Source: an uncultured Christensenellaceae bacterium (GTDB lineage: Bacteria > Bacillota > Clostridia > Christensenellales > UBA1242). From it: a stretch of DNA of 8,451 nt. Position numbers and translations under genes: made by a program. Positions 1 to 6,500 of this stretch are shown piece after piece (positions within the stretch are counted from its first letter, which is position 1; the number at the start of each line of letters is the position of its first letter). Below the pieces are notes generated by a model that was not told the origin of the DNA, made no database searches, and saw nothing but the letters and a program-made list of their open reading frames with translations. Location: NCBI GenBank assembly GCA_949902685.1, contig CATLDS010000012.1, positions 1-8,451 of the forward strand, written 5' to 3'.

Positions 1-1419
1 GGTAATACTCAAACGTACACTGTCACATACTCGGATGGCACGACATCCAGTTTTGAAGTAAAAAATGGTGAAAACGGTCAAGATATGAATATTGCTGACC
101 TTTTTGCTTTGGGTGTTAGCATGAATATCTACACCAACGACAGAGCGGGATTTGAGCAGTTTATAAACTCTCTAAACCTAAATGGCAATACTGCTCAAAC
201 TTCTATATCTACAGCAACTAATAAGGCACTAATGTCTGCTGTCAAAATTTATTCTCATCACAAAGTTTACAATAGATATTCTACAGGCGAAAACAACAAC
301 TCAACTATCACTAATACTGGTGCAGGTGTCATCTACAGAATGGATGAAGATTATAGTTATATTATTACTAATTATCATGTTGTATATGATGAAAGAGCGA
401 ATACCACGAGCAATCACATCGCTAGTAAAATCGTAGCATACCAGTATGGTGTAGATGAAAGTATTTATAAAGTAGTAAACGAATATGGAAATCCAGTGTA
501 CGACACACAAGGTTATCCTAAAACAGTATTCAGTGGTGATGTCCTAGAATGTACTTATGTCGGCGGAGAAGCGGTATATGACCTCGCAGTCCTTAAAATC
601 TCTACACCAAAAATTTTAGAAATCAATCCAAATGCACGCGCAGTCGACATCGCATCTGGATACAGTGTATCTAATACAGCAATCGCCATAGGCAACCCCG
701 AAGGTGAAGGTATAAGCGTCACTCAAGGTATAATTTCGGTAGATAGCGAAGAAATAGATATTGACATTAATGGATATAAAAATATAATGTTAAGAGAGTT
801 ACGCGTAGACACAGCTATAAATGGGGGCAATTCAGGTGGTGGATTATTTAATGACAAGGGTGAACTTATCGGTATAGTCAATGCCAAACTATCAGCAGCA
901 CCTACCAATATCAGTGCGTCTATAGAAAATATGGGATATGCTCTACCATACGAAGATGTCATTGCCGTAGTCGATAATATTCTTGATAACTACCATCAAA
1001 CTGGTGATGCATGCGGTATTAATGTATTTAATTTAGGTTTGAATTATATAGTTAAAAATAGTCATGCAGTATATGACCCTGTAACTAGCAAATTAGATAT
1101 TGTCAACGATCTAGTAGTTCAGTCAACTAGCGGTGTTGCCAATTTCTTAAGATTGTCATCTGGTGATATAGTTACAGCAGTAGAGATACAAAGATCAAGC
1201 GAAACTACTAGCCAAACTTATCGCATTGAACGTGCATACAAATTGCGCAATATCATACTATCATTACGTGAAGGAGACACTTTTAGAATTATCTACAAAC
1301 ACAACAATGTAGAGACTACCACTGCGGTATACACTGCAAGCAAATCTAACTTTTCACCAATCGTAATTAACAACCATATCAATAACTACGATAGTATAGA
1401 TTATTTATACAAAGTATAA
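1..1419 (+). CDS. S1C-family (HtrA/trypsin-like) serine protease with PDZ-like C-terminus, 5' partial
   Basis: The reading frame is open from base 1, so the true start lies upstream. The first Met codon at base 85 has no ribosome binding site and follows an in-frame linker. Numbering codons from base 1, the catalytic triad is visible: His126 in TNYHVVYD, Asp194 in VYDLAVLKI and Ser278 in GGNSGGGLFN. The GYALPYEDVIAVVDNIL segment matches the strand and helix that close S1C protease domains. Residues about 340-445 look like a diverged PDZ domain (SSGDIVTAVEI, then RNIILSLREGDTFRIIY). Residues 1-28 (YTVTYSDGTTSSFEV, then NGENGQ) resemble the beta-hairpin and Gly-rich linkers found in surface proteins of Gram-positive bacteria. 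It is probably exported and cuts misfolded or surface proteins, but any signal peptide or anchor is outside the window. Protease family is confident; substrate is unknown. Confidence 0.88.
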   Translation, partial: GNTQTYTVTYSDGTTSSFEVKNGENGQDMNIADLFALGVSMNIYTNDRAGFEQFINSLNLNGNTAQTSISTATNKALMSAVKIYSHHKVYNRYSTGENNNSTITNTGAGVIYRMDEDYSYIITNYHVVYDERANTTSNHIASKIVAYQYGVDESIYKVVNEYGNPVYDTQGYPKTVFSGDVLECTYVGGEAVYDLAVLKISTPKILEINPNARAVDIASGYSVSNTAIAIGNPEGEGISVTQGIISVDSEEIDIDINGYKNIMLRELRVDTAINGGNSGGGLFNDKGELIGIVNAKLSAAPTNISASIENMGYALPYEDVIAVVDNILDNYHQTGDACGINVFNLGLNYIVKNSHAVYDPVTSKLDIVNDLVVQSTSGVANFLRLSSGDIVTAVEIQRSSETTSQTYRIERAYKLRNIILSLREGDTFRIIYKHNNVETTTAVYTASKSNFSPIVINNHINNYDSIDYLYKV

Positions 1420-1447
1420 AAAATATTAGGCAATGCCTAATATTTTT
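1419..1447. terminator. Bidirectional intrinsic terminator shared by the protease gene and argS
   Basis: A 13-bp perfect stem (1419-1431 with 1435-1447) with a three-base loop has GGC/GCC at its tip and A/T runs at both outer ends, so each strand reads as a hairpin followed by a U-rich tract. It lies between convergent genes only 26 bases apart. The stem includes the last base of the protease stop codon and two bases of the argS stop codon. Confidence 0.85.
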
Positions 1448-3125
1448 ACATCTCTTGCAATGTATCTATACATATTAAGTGGAATAATACTGTTAAAGCA
1501 TTTTTTACAATGCCTAACATATTTATTTTAGCAGATATTTGAGCACTCTCTCCGTCTAATACTTTGGTTGAAGCATAATACTTATTCAACGTCTTACAGA
1601 TATCCATTGCACATTTCACCACCATACTTGGCTCACGTTTAGTGAATGCCTGCTCGATAGCATTTCTAACATTGTTACAACTCTTCACCAATTCAAAAGC
1701 CTCATTAGTCAAAACTGAATAGTCAGCTTTACTATTAACTTTTAATTCTTTTGCTTTTCTAAGGATACTTTCTATTCTTGTATATGAATATTGCATATAT
1801 GGAGCAGTCTCTCCATCAAACGAGAATGCTTTATCCACATCGAATAGACAATCTTTTCCCACTTCAACTTTGAGCGCATTGAAATTAAGTGCACCACGTG
1901 CAACTTTCCATGCTACATCGTCTGGTTTTTCAATAGTAAATGTTCTGTCTTTAATAACTTCGTTTGCCTTAGATTTGGCATAATCTATCAAGTCTACCAA
2001 TGTCGCTTGTTTACCTTTTCTCGATGAAATTTTACCAGTAGGTAAACTAAATAGTCCATAATGAATATGCTCAAGATTTTTAGAAAAATCGTATCCCGCC
2101 AGTTCTAATACCTTAAAGAACTGTTTAAAGTGAAGCATCTGCTCATGTCCTGTCACATAAAACATTTTATCAAATTTATAGTTATCGTATCTATCTATCG
2201 CTGCAGCTATATCTCTCGTAGCATAAAGGCTTGCGCCATCCGAACGCCTAATCAAACATGGTGGCATATCAAATTGAGATAAATCAACTATTAATGCACC
2301 TTCGCTTACTTTAGTCAAATTCTTACTATTAAGCATGTTGACTACTTTATCTAACTGTTCACTATAGTAAGACTCACCTCTCCATGAATCAAATTTCACT
2401 CCCAGAATGTTTAGTAGCCTCTCTGCCTCTTTTACTGCTATATTTATAATTCGTTGATACAAAGGATATATTTCCTCATCCTTCTCTTCAATTTTTTTGA
2501 AATAATTACGTGCTACTTCTTCTAGTTCTGGATTGATTTCTGCCTCTTGATTGAATTTAACATACAAATCTTGTAATGCATCAATTCCGCGTCTATCCAC
2601 ATCCTCACTATTGCCCCACATTTTATATGCTGCTATAATTTTACCAAAAGGTGTACCATAATCACCTATATAATTGATACGAACTACCTTGTAACCTAAA
2701 TTCTCACAAATACGCGCGATACTCTCACCTATGATAGTATTCTTCAAATGTCCTATATGCATATACTTGGCGAGATTTACAGACGAATAATCTATACAAA
2801 TAATTTTATTATTTTTTTCGTTTTTGAATGCTGATATTGATTTTAATTCATCTATAATTTCTTCGGCTACTTTGCTTTTATCTAAGAAAAAATTAAGATA
2901 TCCACTTTTGCATTCTGTATGCTCAATATACTGACTAACTTTTAAACTAGAAGATATTTCTTCTGCGATTAGCATAGGACTTTTATGTAAAGTTTTAGCC
3001 AAAGCGAAACAAGGTAGACAATAATCTCCATTGTCTACAAAAACACTTTCTATAATCATTTTTTCAAAGTCGACACCATCAATTTCAACAGCAATGCTAT
3101 CTGCAATTAATTTTTTAATATTCAT
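1446..3125 (-). CDS. argS: Arginyl-tRNA synthetase
   Basis: Cytosolic class I aminoacyl-tRNA synthetase that charges tRNA-Arg with arginine using ATP. The length of 559 residues is normal for the family. Residues 1-100 form the N-terminal tRNA-contact domain. The HIGH signature is at 123-126 (HIGHLKNTIIGES). The KMSKS-equivalent loop is the degenerate form typical of ArgRS, SSRKGK at 367-372. By family alignment, the arginine-binding residues are Tyr301 and Asp305 (YATRD) and Gln329 (GHEQMLHF), spaced as in characterised ArgRS. MQYSYTRIESILRKA opens the DALR anticodon-binding domain. The usual GDWGTQFG segment reads GDYGTPFG here. The start is fixed by an in-frame TAA 9-11 bases upstream, with no Shine-Dalgarno. 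The gene lies 45 bases after yigZ and appears to have its own promoter and a leaderless start. No T-box leader is present. Confidence 0.97.
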   Translation of the reverse strand: MNIKKLIADSIAVEIDGVDFEKMIIESVFVDNGDYCLPCFALAKTLHKSPMLIAEEISSSLKVSQYIEHTECKSGYLNFFLDKSKVAEEIIDELKSISAFKNEKNNKIICIDYSSVNLAKYMHIGHLKNTIIGESIARICENLGYKVVRINYIGDYGTPFGKIIAAYKMWGNSEDVDRRGIDALQDLYVKFNQEAEINPELEEVARNYFKKIEEKDEEIYPLYQRIINIAVKEAERLLNILGVKFDSWRGESYYSEQLDKVVNMLNSKNLTKVSEGALIVDLSQFDMPPCLIRRSDGASLYATRDIAAAIDRYDNYKFDKMFYVTGHEQMLHFKQFFKVLELAGYDFSKNLEHIHYGLFSLPTGKISSRKGKQATLVDLIDYAKSKANEVIKDRTFTIEKPDDVAWKVARGALNFNALKVEVGKDCLFDVDKAFSFDGETAPYMQYSYTRIESILRKAKELKVNSKADYSVLTNEAFELVKSCNNVRNAIEQAFTKREPSMVVKCAMDICKTLNKYYASTKVLDGESAQISAKINMLGIVKNALTVLFHLICIDTLQEM

Positions 3126-3126
3126 G

Positions 3127-3172
3127 AGTCAATATTAACATAATTATCTAATTTAAGCAAGAAATATTGACT
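3127..3172. repeat. 10-bp inverted repeat between yigZ and argS
   Basis: AGTCAATATT at 3127-3136 and its exact complement AATATTGACT at 3163-3172 are separated by 26 bases. One arm overlaps the argS -10 box and ends one base before the ATG. The other overlaps the yigZ TAG stop. It lacks a GC-rich stem and a U-tract, so it is not an intrinsic terminator. It may be an operator, or an RNA hairpin in yigZ read-through transcripts. Confidence 0.6.
3132..3160 (-). promoter_or_regulatory. Predicted argS promoter, leaderless geometry
   Basis: On the minus strand, -35 TTGCTT (3155-3160), a 17-bp spacer and -10 TAATAT (3132-3137) are seen, with an extended -10 TG one base upstream. Six bases separate the -10 from the argS ATG, so the expected first transcribed base is the A of ATG. 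The -35 match is poor (3/6); the extended -10 and the shared geometry with yigZ and tetR support the call. Confidence 0.6.
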
Positions 3173-3518
3173 AATTCAAGACTGAAGCAGTGGCTTTAGT
3201 ATACGCACGTGTAAGTCCACCTGCACCAAGTTTTATTCCTCCAAAATATCTAACTACTGCGACTAGGGTATTAGTTAAACCCTTTTTCTTAATAACGTTT
3301 AATATAGGATAACCCGCCGTACCATTAGGTTCACCATCATCACTGCACTTCTCGCTTACGACATCTTTATTGTACACATAAGCGTAACATATGTGTGTAC
3401 TTTTTTTATGCTCTTTCTTCAAATCCGCTAGATGTTCTTTAACTTCATCCAAACTATCCAATTCATAAAAATATGCTATAAATCTCGATTTATTAATGAC
3501 AATCTCTTCACTTCTCAT
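3171..3518 (-). CDS. yigZ: Single-domain YigZ / IMPACT-family protein
   Basis: UPF0029 (YigZ, YvyE, IMPACT N-terminal) family, soluble and cytosolic. The biochemical role in bacteria is not firmly established; the eukaryotic relative IMPACT acts in translation control. The family signatures are clear: KSRFIAYFYELDS near the N-terminus, then THICYAYVY, SDDGEPNGTAGYPIL and VVRYFGGIKLGAGGLTRAY. At 115 residues it is about half the length of YigZ, which normally carries a second DUF1949 domain. The protein ends in TAG right after ATASVLN, and only 45 bases separate it from argS, so the second domain is absent rather than displaced. The start is secure: an in-frame TAA lies 10-12 bases upstream of the ATG. 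There is no ribosome binding site; the gene appears leaderless and leads towards argS. Confidence 0.9.
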   Translation of the reverse strand: MRSEEIVINKSRFIAYFYELDSLDEVKEHLADLKKEHKKSTHICYAYVYNKDVVSEKCSDDGEPNGTAGYPILNVIKKKGLTNTLVAVVRYFGGIKLGAGGLTRAYTKATASVLN

Positions 3519-3524
3519 AGATAT

Positions 3525-3553
3525 ATTTTACCAAACCCAAATAAAATTCACAA
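3525..3553 (-). promoter_or_regulatory. Predicted yigZ promoter, leaderless geometry
   Basis: On the minus strand, -35 TTGTGA (3548-3553), a 17-bp spacer and -10 TAAAAT (3525-3530) are followed by six bases and the ATG. The expected start point coincides with the A of the start codon. The -35 begins two bases after the U-tract of the degV terminator. Confidence 0.7.
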
Positions 3554-3576
3554 TAAAAAAGGAGCATTAGCTCCTT
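3553..3576 (-). terminator. Intrinsic terminator of the degV-family gene
   Basis: A 7-bp stem (3559-3565 with 3570-3576, core GGAGC/GCTCC) with a four-base loop is followed on the minus strand by a run of six U. The stem includes two bases of the degV stop codon. Confidence 0.85.
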
Positions 3577-4492
3577 AATTATGTACATAATTTTTAACAA
3601 CGCCTAATCTGTCTACACAATAACCAACCGCTAATGCACCTGGACCCGTATGACATACGATAAATAATGGCAATGGATCAAAAGCGAAGAATGGCATATC
3701 TGGGAAGGCCTCTCTAACTTCAGCCTCGAAGTCTTCAAGCTCTTGTGCATCTATATCTGGATTACTATGAGCCATACCTATATAAACCTTACCCTCTCTC
3801 AATTCATCTGGGAATTTCTCCTCTACTTCTTTCCTTGTAGCTTGTATCATCTTCAACCTAGCCTGTTTCATAGACATAACTTTCGCATATGCATCTAGTT
3901 TACCACCATGAATTTGTAAAATAGGTTTAATATTAAGTAATGTACCAATAGCAGCAGCCGCAGGTGTAACTCTTCCACCCTTTTTCAAATATCTTAATGT
4001 ATCTACCGCAATATAAACACCACAATCAGTCTTAATACTCTCCAGATAATCTTTAATCTCTTGACCACTCTTACCAATGTCTATTAAATATCTAGCTGTA
4101 ACCATATCAATCTTGTTCATATATGCTACACGCTGATTATTAGGCACGAATACTCTACCCTCGAATTCTTCATCATGGCTAGCATTTATAGCAGTATTGC
4201 AAGATTCACTAAGACCGCTTGATAATATAATATATACTATCTCTTTGTATTCCTTTAGAATCTCTCTCCATGCCTCTTTAACTATTTCTATACTAGGCTG
4301 AGAAGTACTCACGTCTGTACGCTTGTCCTTAAGATAAGTATAAAATTCATCATAAGACATTGTCTCATTCTCATAATATTCTTCCCCATTAACAATAAAT
4401 GAGATAGGTACTAATTTATTAATTTCGTATTTTTTCATCTCCTCTGGTGTGAGACTGGCAGAATTATCTACAACTAACGCAACTTTTTTCAT
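3575..4492 (-). CDS. DegV family fatty-acid-binding protein (FakB-like)
   Basis: DegV/FakB proteins bind a fatty acid and present it to the kinase FakA for phosphorylation, feeding host or membrane fatty acids into phospholipid synthesis. Visible family motifs over 305 residues: VDNSASLT at 8-15 (the usual DS in this turn is DN here), TSQPS at 63-67, LSSGLSES around 90-97, LRYLKKGGRVTPAAA at 166-180, and HTGPGALAVGY from His281, near the C-terminus. The TSQPS, SSGL and HTGPG segments line the fatty-acid carboxylate site in the family. No FakA gene is visible here, so the FakB role is inferred from family. The gene has a good promoter, a roughly 28-base leader, GGAG five bases before ATG, and its own terminator, so it is a single-gene unit divergent from tetR. 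Confidence 0.92.
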   Translation of the reverse strand: MKKVALVVDNSASLTPEEMKKYEINKLVPISFIVNGEEYYENETMSYDEFYTYLKDKRTDVSTSQPSIEIVKEAWREILKEYKEIVYIILSSGLSESCNTAINASHDEEFEGRVFVPNNQRVAYMNKIDMVTARYLIDIGKSGQEIKDYLESIKTDCGVYIAVDTLRYLKKGGRVTPAAAAIGTLLNIKPILQIHGGKLDAYAKVMSMKQARLKMIQATRKEVEEKFPDELREGKVYIGMAHSNPDIDAQELEDFEAEVREAFPDMPFFAFDPLPLFIVCHTGPGALAVGYCVDRLGVVKNYVHN

Positions 4493-4497
4493 TATTT

Positions 4498-4501
4498 CTC
4501 C
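4498..4501 (-). promoter_or_regulatory. Ribosome binding site of the degV-family gene
   Basis: AAAGGAG on the minus strand, with GGAG five bases before the ATG. This sets the start codon and contrasts with the neighbouring genes that have no such site. Confidence 0.85.
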
Positions 4502-4526
4502 TTTAAATCATTTTAATAATATAAGT

Positions 4527-4555
4527 ATTATATAAAAAATCAAGCCTATTCTCAA
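4527..4555 (-). promoter_or_regulatory. Predicted promoter of the degV-family gene
   Basis: Minus strand: -35 TTGAGA (4550-4555, 5/6 match), 17-bp spacer, -10 TATAAT (4527-4532, perfect). The expected start point near 4520 gives a short leader of about 28 bases containing the ribosome binding site. Confidence 0.8.
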
Positions 4556-4593
4556 TCTTTACTACTTTAACGATACAAACTTTATTAATTTAA

Positions 4594-4623
4594 TGACAAA
4601 TACTAGACATCTATTGACAAATA
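4594..4623. repeat. Direct repeat TGACAAATA x2 in the tetR promoter region
   Basis: TGACAAATA occurs at 4594-4602 and again at 4615-4623, exactly 21 bp apart (two helical turns). The flanking TA at -3/-2 is also conserved. The right copy overlaps the tetR -35 box. It could be a tandem binding site for a regulator, possibly the TetR protein itself, although TetR operators are usually inverted repeats. Confidence 0.45.
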
Positions 4624-4642
4624 TGTTCATTTTTACTATAAT
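4614..4642 (+). promoter_or_regulatory. Consensus sigma-A-type promoter of tetR, leaderless geometry
   Basis: Perfect -35 TTGACA (4614-4619), 17-bp spacer and perfect -10 TATAAT (4637-4642) are followed by GTTTGC and the ATG at 4649. Initiation at the usual seventh base after the -10 would start the mRNA on the A of ATG. No Shine-Dalgarno is present. Confidence 0.88.
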
Positions 4643-4648
4643 GTTTGC

Positions 4649-5230
4649 ATGTCAAAATATGAATACAATAACTCAATAAATACTAGGAGAAACATAATTC
4701 AAGCATATCTTAAACTTGATACTGGCGAATCACCATGCTTCAATGTGACAGATATAGTGAAAAGTTTAAAGATAAATCGTGGTACTTTTTATCTTCATTT
4801 CAATAGTCTTGACGCGGTTAAACAGTGCATTGAAGATAGTCTGGCAGTTGATTTTAAACCGATTGAACAAGATTTCCGTTTAAGCGAAATTGATAAATCT
4901 CCCGAAATTATTATTAATAAACTTAATGAAATTTTGCTTAAAGATATAGAGTACTATAATCTACTACTTAACTCTAATATGCATTCAAAACTATCGAGTA
5001 GAGTTAAAATTTCATTATTGAATTCTATTTCAAACAATTTCCAAGTAATGAAATATGTCATGAACTATGAACATTTTAAGATGGTGGTTGAGTTCATTGT
5101 AGGAGGTCTTATTACCACATACAAAGAGTGGTTTAAAGGTAGACTTGATACAACTCTAGATGACATAAGTGTCATGCTAGGTAAGATGATTCGACTAGGA
5201 CTAAAAGGATGTATATCTTATGGAAACTAA
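4649..5230 (+). CDS. TetR/AcrR-family transcriptional regulator
   Basis: 193-residue one-component regulator, normal length for TetR. Residues 10-57 form the DNA-binding domain: TRRNIIQAYLKL is helix 1, and VTDIVKSLKINRGTFYLHF (33-51) is the helix-turn-helix with the family's typical FYLHF ending. The C-terminal part (FIVGGLITTYKEWFKGRL, about 149-166) resembles the TetR C-terminal dimer domain of regulators in which a GG.. YxxW segment recurs. The ligand cannot be told. The reading frame overlaps the downstream rRNA methyltransferase by 11 bases, so the two are one transcript and translationally coupled. The gene has a perfect consensus promoter whose -10 lies six bases before the ATG and whose -35 overlaps a direct repeat, which suggests strong expression held down by autoregulation. 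Confidence 0.9.
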   Translation: MSKYEYNNSINTRRNIIQAYLKLDTGESPCFNVTDIVKSLKINRGTFYLHFNSLDAVKQCIEDSLAVDFKPIEQDFRLSEIDKSPEIIINKLNEILLKDIEYYNLLLNSNMHSKLSSRVKISLLNSISNNFQVMKYVMNYEHFKMVVEFIVGGLITTYKEWFKGRLDTTLDDISVMLGKMIRLGLKGCISYGN

Positions 5231-6485
5231 AATATTCGACTACGGCATGAACGGCGAAGGAGTATGTAAAATTAATGGCAAAATAACATTAGTCCCATAT
5301 TCTTTAAAAGATGAACTAATAGAAATAGATATCCTACTTGATAAAAACAATTATTCATTAGCAAAAGTAAATAAAATAATTACCACTAACCCTCACCGCA
5401 CACCTCCAGTCTGTCCTTATTTCTATAGTTGTGGAGGCTGTCAACTGCAACATATGGATTGTAAGAGTCAACTTGAATTCAAGACATTACTTATCAAAAA
5501 AACCATAAAAAAAATACTGAATGTAGATTGTAATGTTAGTCCTACCATACCATGTGACTTTCAATACAACTATAGGAACAAAGGCACATTCGCTGTTAAA
5601 GATAATAAAATAGGTTATTTTAAGCATAGCACGAATGAAATTCTAGATATAAATTTATGCCCTATACAAGACGAAGATATCAATAAACTATTCAGTTTAA
5701 TTAAATCTCATCTAACAAAAACCAGTTATCTAGACAAAGTAAAAAATATAGTAATACGCGCCATCAATAATCAATACTTGGTAGGCATCGTATTAAAAGA
5801 AGATAAAAATATCGATAGTTTGTATGCTAATCTAAGTGAAAAATTTAATAATATCGGCTTATACAAAATCATAAATAACAGAAAAGACAGTGTAGTAATA
5901 TCGGGTAAAGTTGTATTTGTTGATGGTATTAGAGAGATTACTCTAACTAATTACGGCATAACTTATTCCATAGATATAATTGGCTTTCACCAGACAAATA
6001 TTAATATTCAAAATAAACTTTACTCTCATATTCTAGACCTTGTTAACAAAGATAATATTGTGCTTAATGCCTTTAGTGGTGCGGGGTTATTATCCGCAAT
6101 TCTTGCAAACAAGGTAAAATCTGTATTTGGTATAGAGATTGAAACTTCATCTCATAACTCGGCTGAACGATTAAAGAGAGATAATAACTTAAATAACCTT
6201 ACTAATATACATGGAGATTTCTACAAAAAATATAAAGACTTGCACAAAAAGATAGATACCATAATACTCGACCCAGCAAAAAGAGGCTGTAGCAAAGAAG
6301 CGATGAAATTAATCCGTGGTGTCAAAGAAATCATTTATATTTCATGCAACCCTATTGCAATGTGTAAAGATTTGCGTGAGGTCTTAGACTTATACGACAT
6401 CGTAGAAATTACACCATTTGATATGTTCCCTAATACAGTTAATGTAGAGACATTAGTACATTTAAAAAGAAAAAATAGAGACTAA
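5220..6485 (+). CDS. rlmD: RlmD/RlmCD-like 23S rRNA (uracil-C5)-methyltransferase
   Basis: SAM-dependent methyltransferase of the TrmA/RlmC/RlmD family, which puts a methyl group on C5 of specific uracils (U1939 and/or U747 in 23S rRNA, U54 in tRNA). Residues 1-55 are a TRAM RNA-binding domain. Cys65, Cys71, Cys74 (CPYFYSCGGCQLQH) and Cys147 form the expected 4Fe-4S cluster ligands. FHQTN at 256-260, the SAM loop NAFSGAG at 283-289, acidic Glu306, DPAKRG at 351-356, the catalytic Cys376 in ISCNP and the base Glu410 in NVETLVHL are all present, so it should be active. The usual DPPRxG is DPAKRG here. A TRAM domain and cluster favour RlmD or RlmCD over TrmA; the target base cannot be fixed. The start sits inside the end of tetR, with a weak AAAAGGA about ten bases upstream, consistent with translational coupling. 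Confidence 0.9.
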   Translation: METKIFDYGMNGEGVCKINGKITLVPYSLKDELIEIDILLDKNNYSLAKVNKIITTNPHRTPPVCPYFYSCGGCQLQHMDCKSQLEFKTLLIKKTIKKILNVDCNVSPTIPCDFQYNYRNKGTFAVKDNKIGYFKHSTNEILDINLCPIQDEDINKLFSLIKSHLTKTSYLDKVKNIVIRAINNQYLVGIVLKEDKNIDSLYANLSEKFNNIGLYKIINNRKDSVVISGKVVFVDGIREITLTNYGITYSIDIIGFHQTNINIQNKLYSHILDLVNKDNIVLNAFSGAGLLSAILANKVKSVFGIEIETSSHNSAERLKRDNNLNNLTNIHGDFYKKYKDLHKKIDTIILDPAKRGCSKEAMKLIRGVKEIIYISCNPIAMCKDLREVLDLYDIVEITPFDMFPNTVNVETLVHLKRKNRD

Positions 6486-6500
6486 CTGTTCTCTATTTTT
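6471..6500. terminator. Bidirectional intrinsic terminator shared by rlmD and the Crp/Fnr gene
   Basis: An 11-bp perfect stem (6471-6481 with 6490-6500, AAAAATAGAGA/TCTCTATTTTT) with an eight-base loop gives a U-run on both strands. It spans the last codons and stop of rlmD and the stop of the opposing gene, which are 13 bases apart. Confidence 0.8.

Noticed and set aside
301..510. 69-codon minus-strand open frame inside the protease gene
   Set aside because: Lies wholly within a clear protease domain on the other strand, has no recognisable domain and no start signals; a coding shadow.
723..962. 79-codon minus-strand open frame inside the protease gene
   Set aside because: Opposite the catalytic-serine region, low-information composition and no ribosome binding site; a coding shadow.
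3126..3170. T-box or other riboswitch controlling argS
   Set aside because: Only 45 bases separate yigZ from argS, far too short for a T-box, and no T-box sequence is seen.
4584..4594. ATTAA-T-TTAAT palindrome between degV and tetR
   Set aside because: Short, pure A/T and in an AT-rich gap; expected by chance and not placed at a promoter element.
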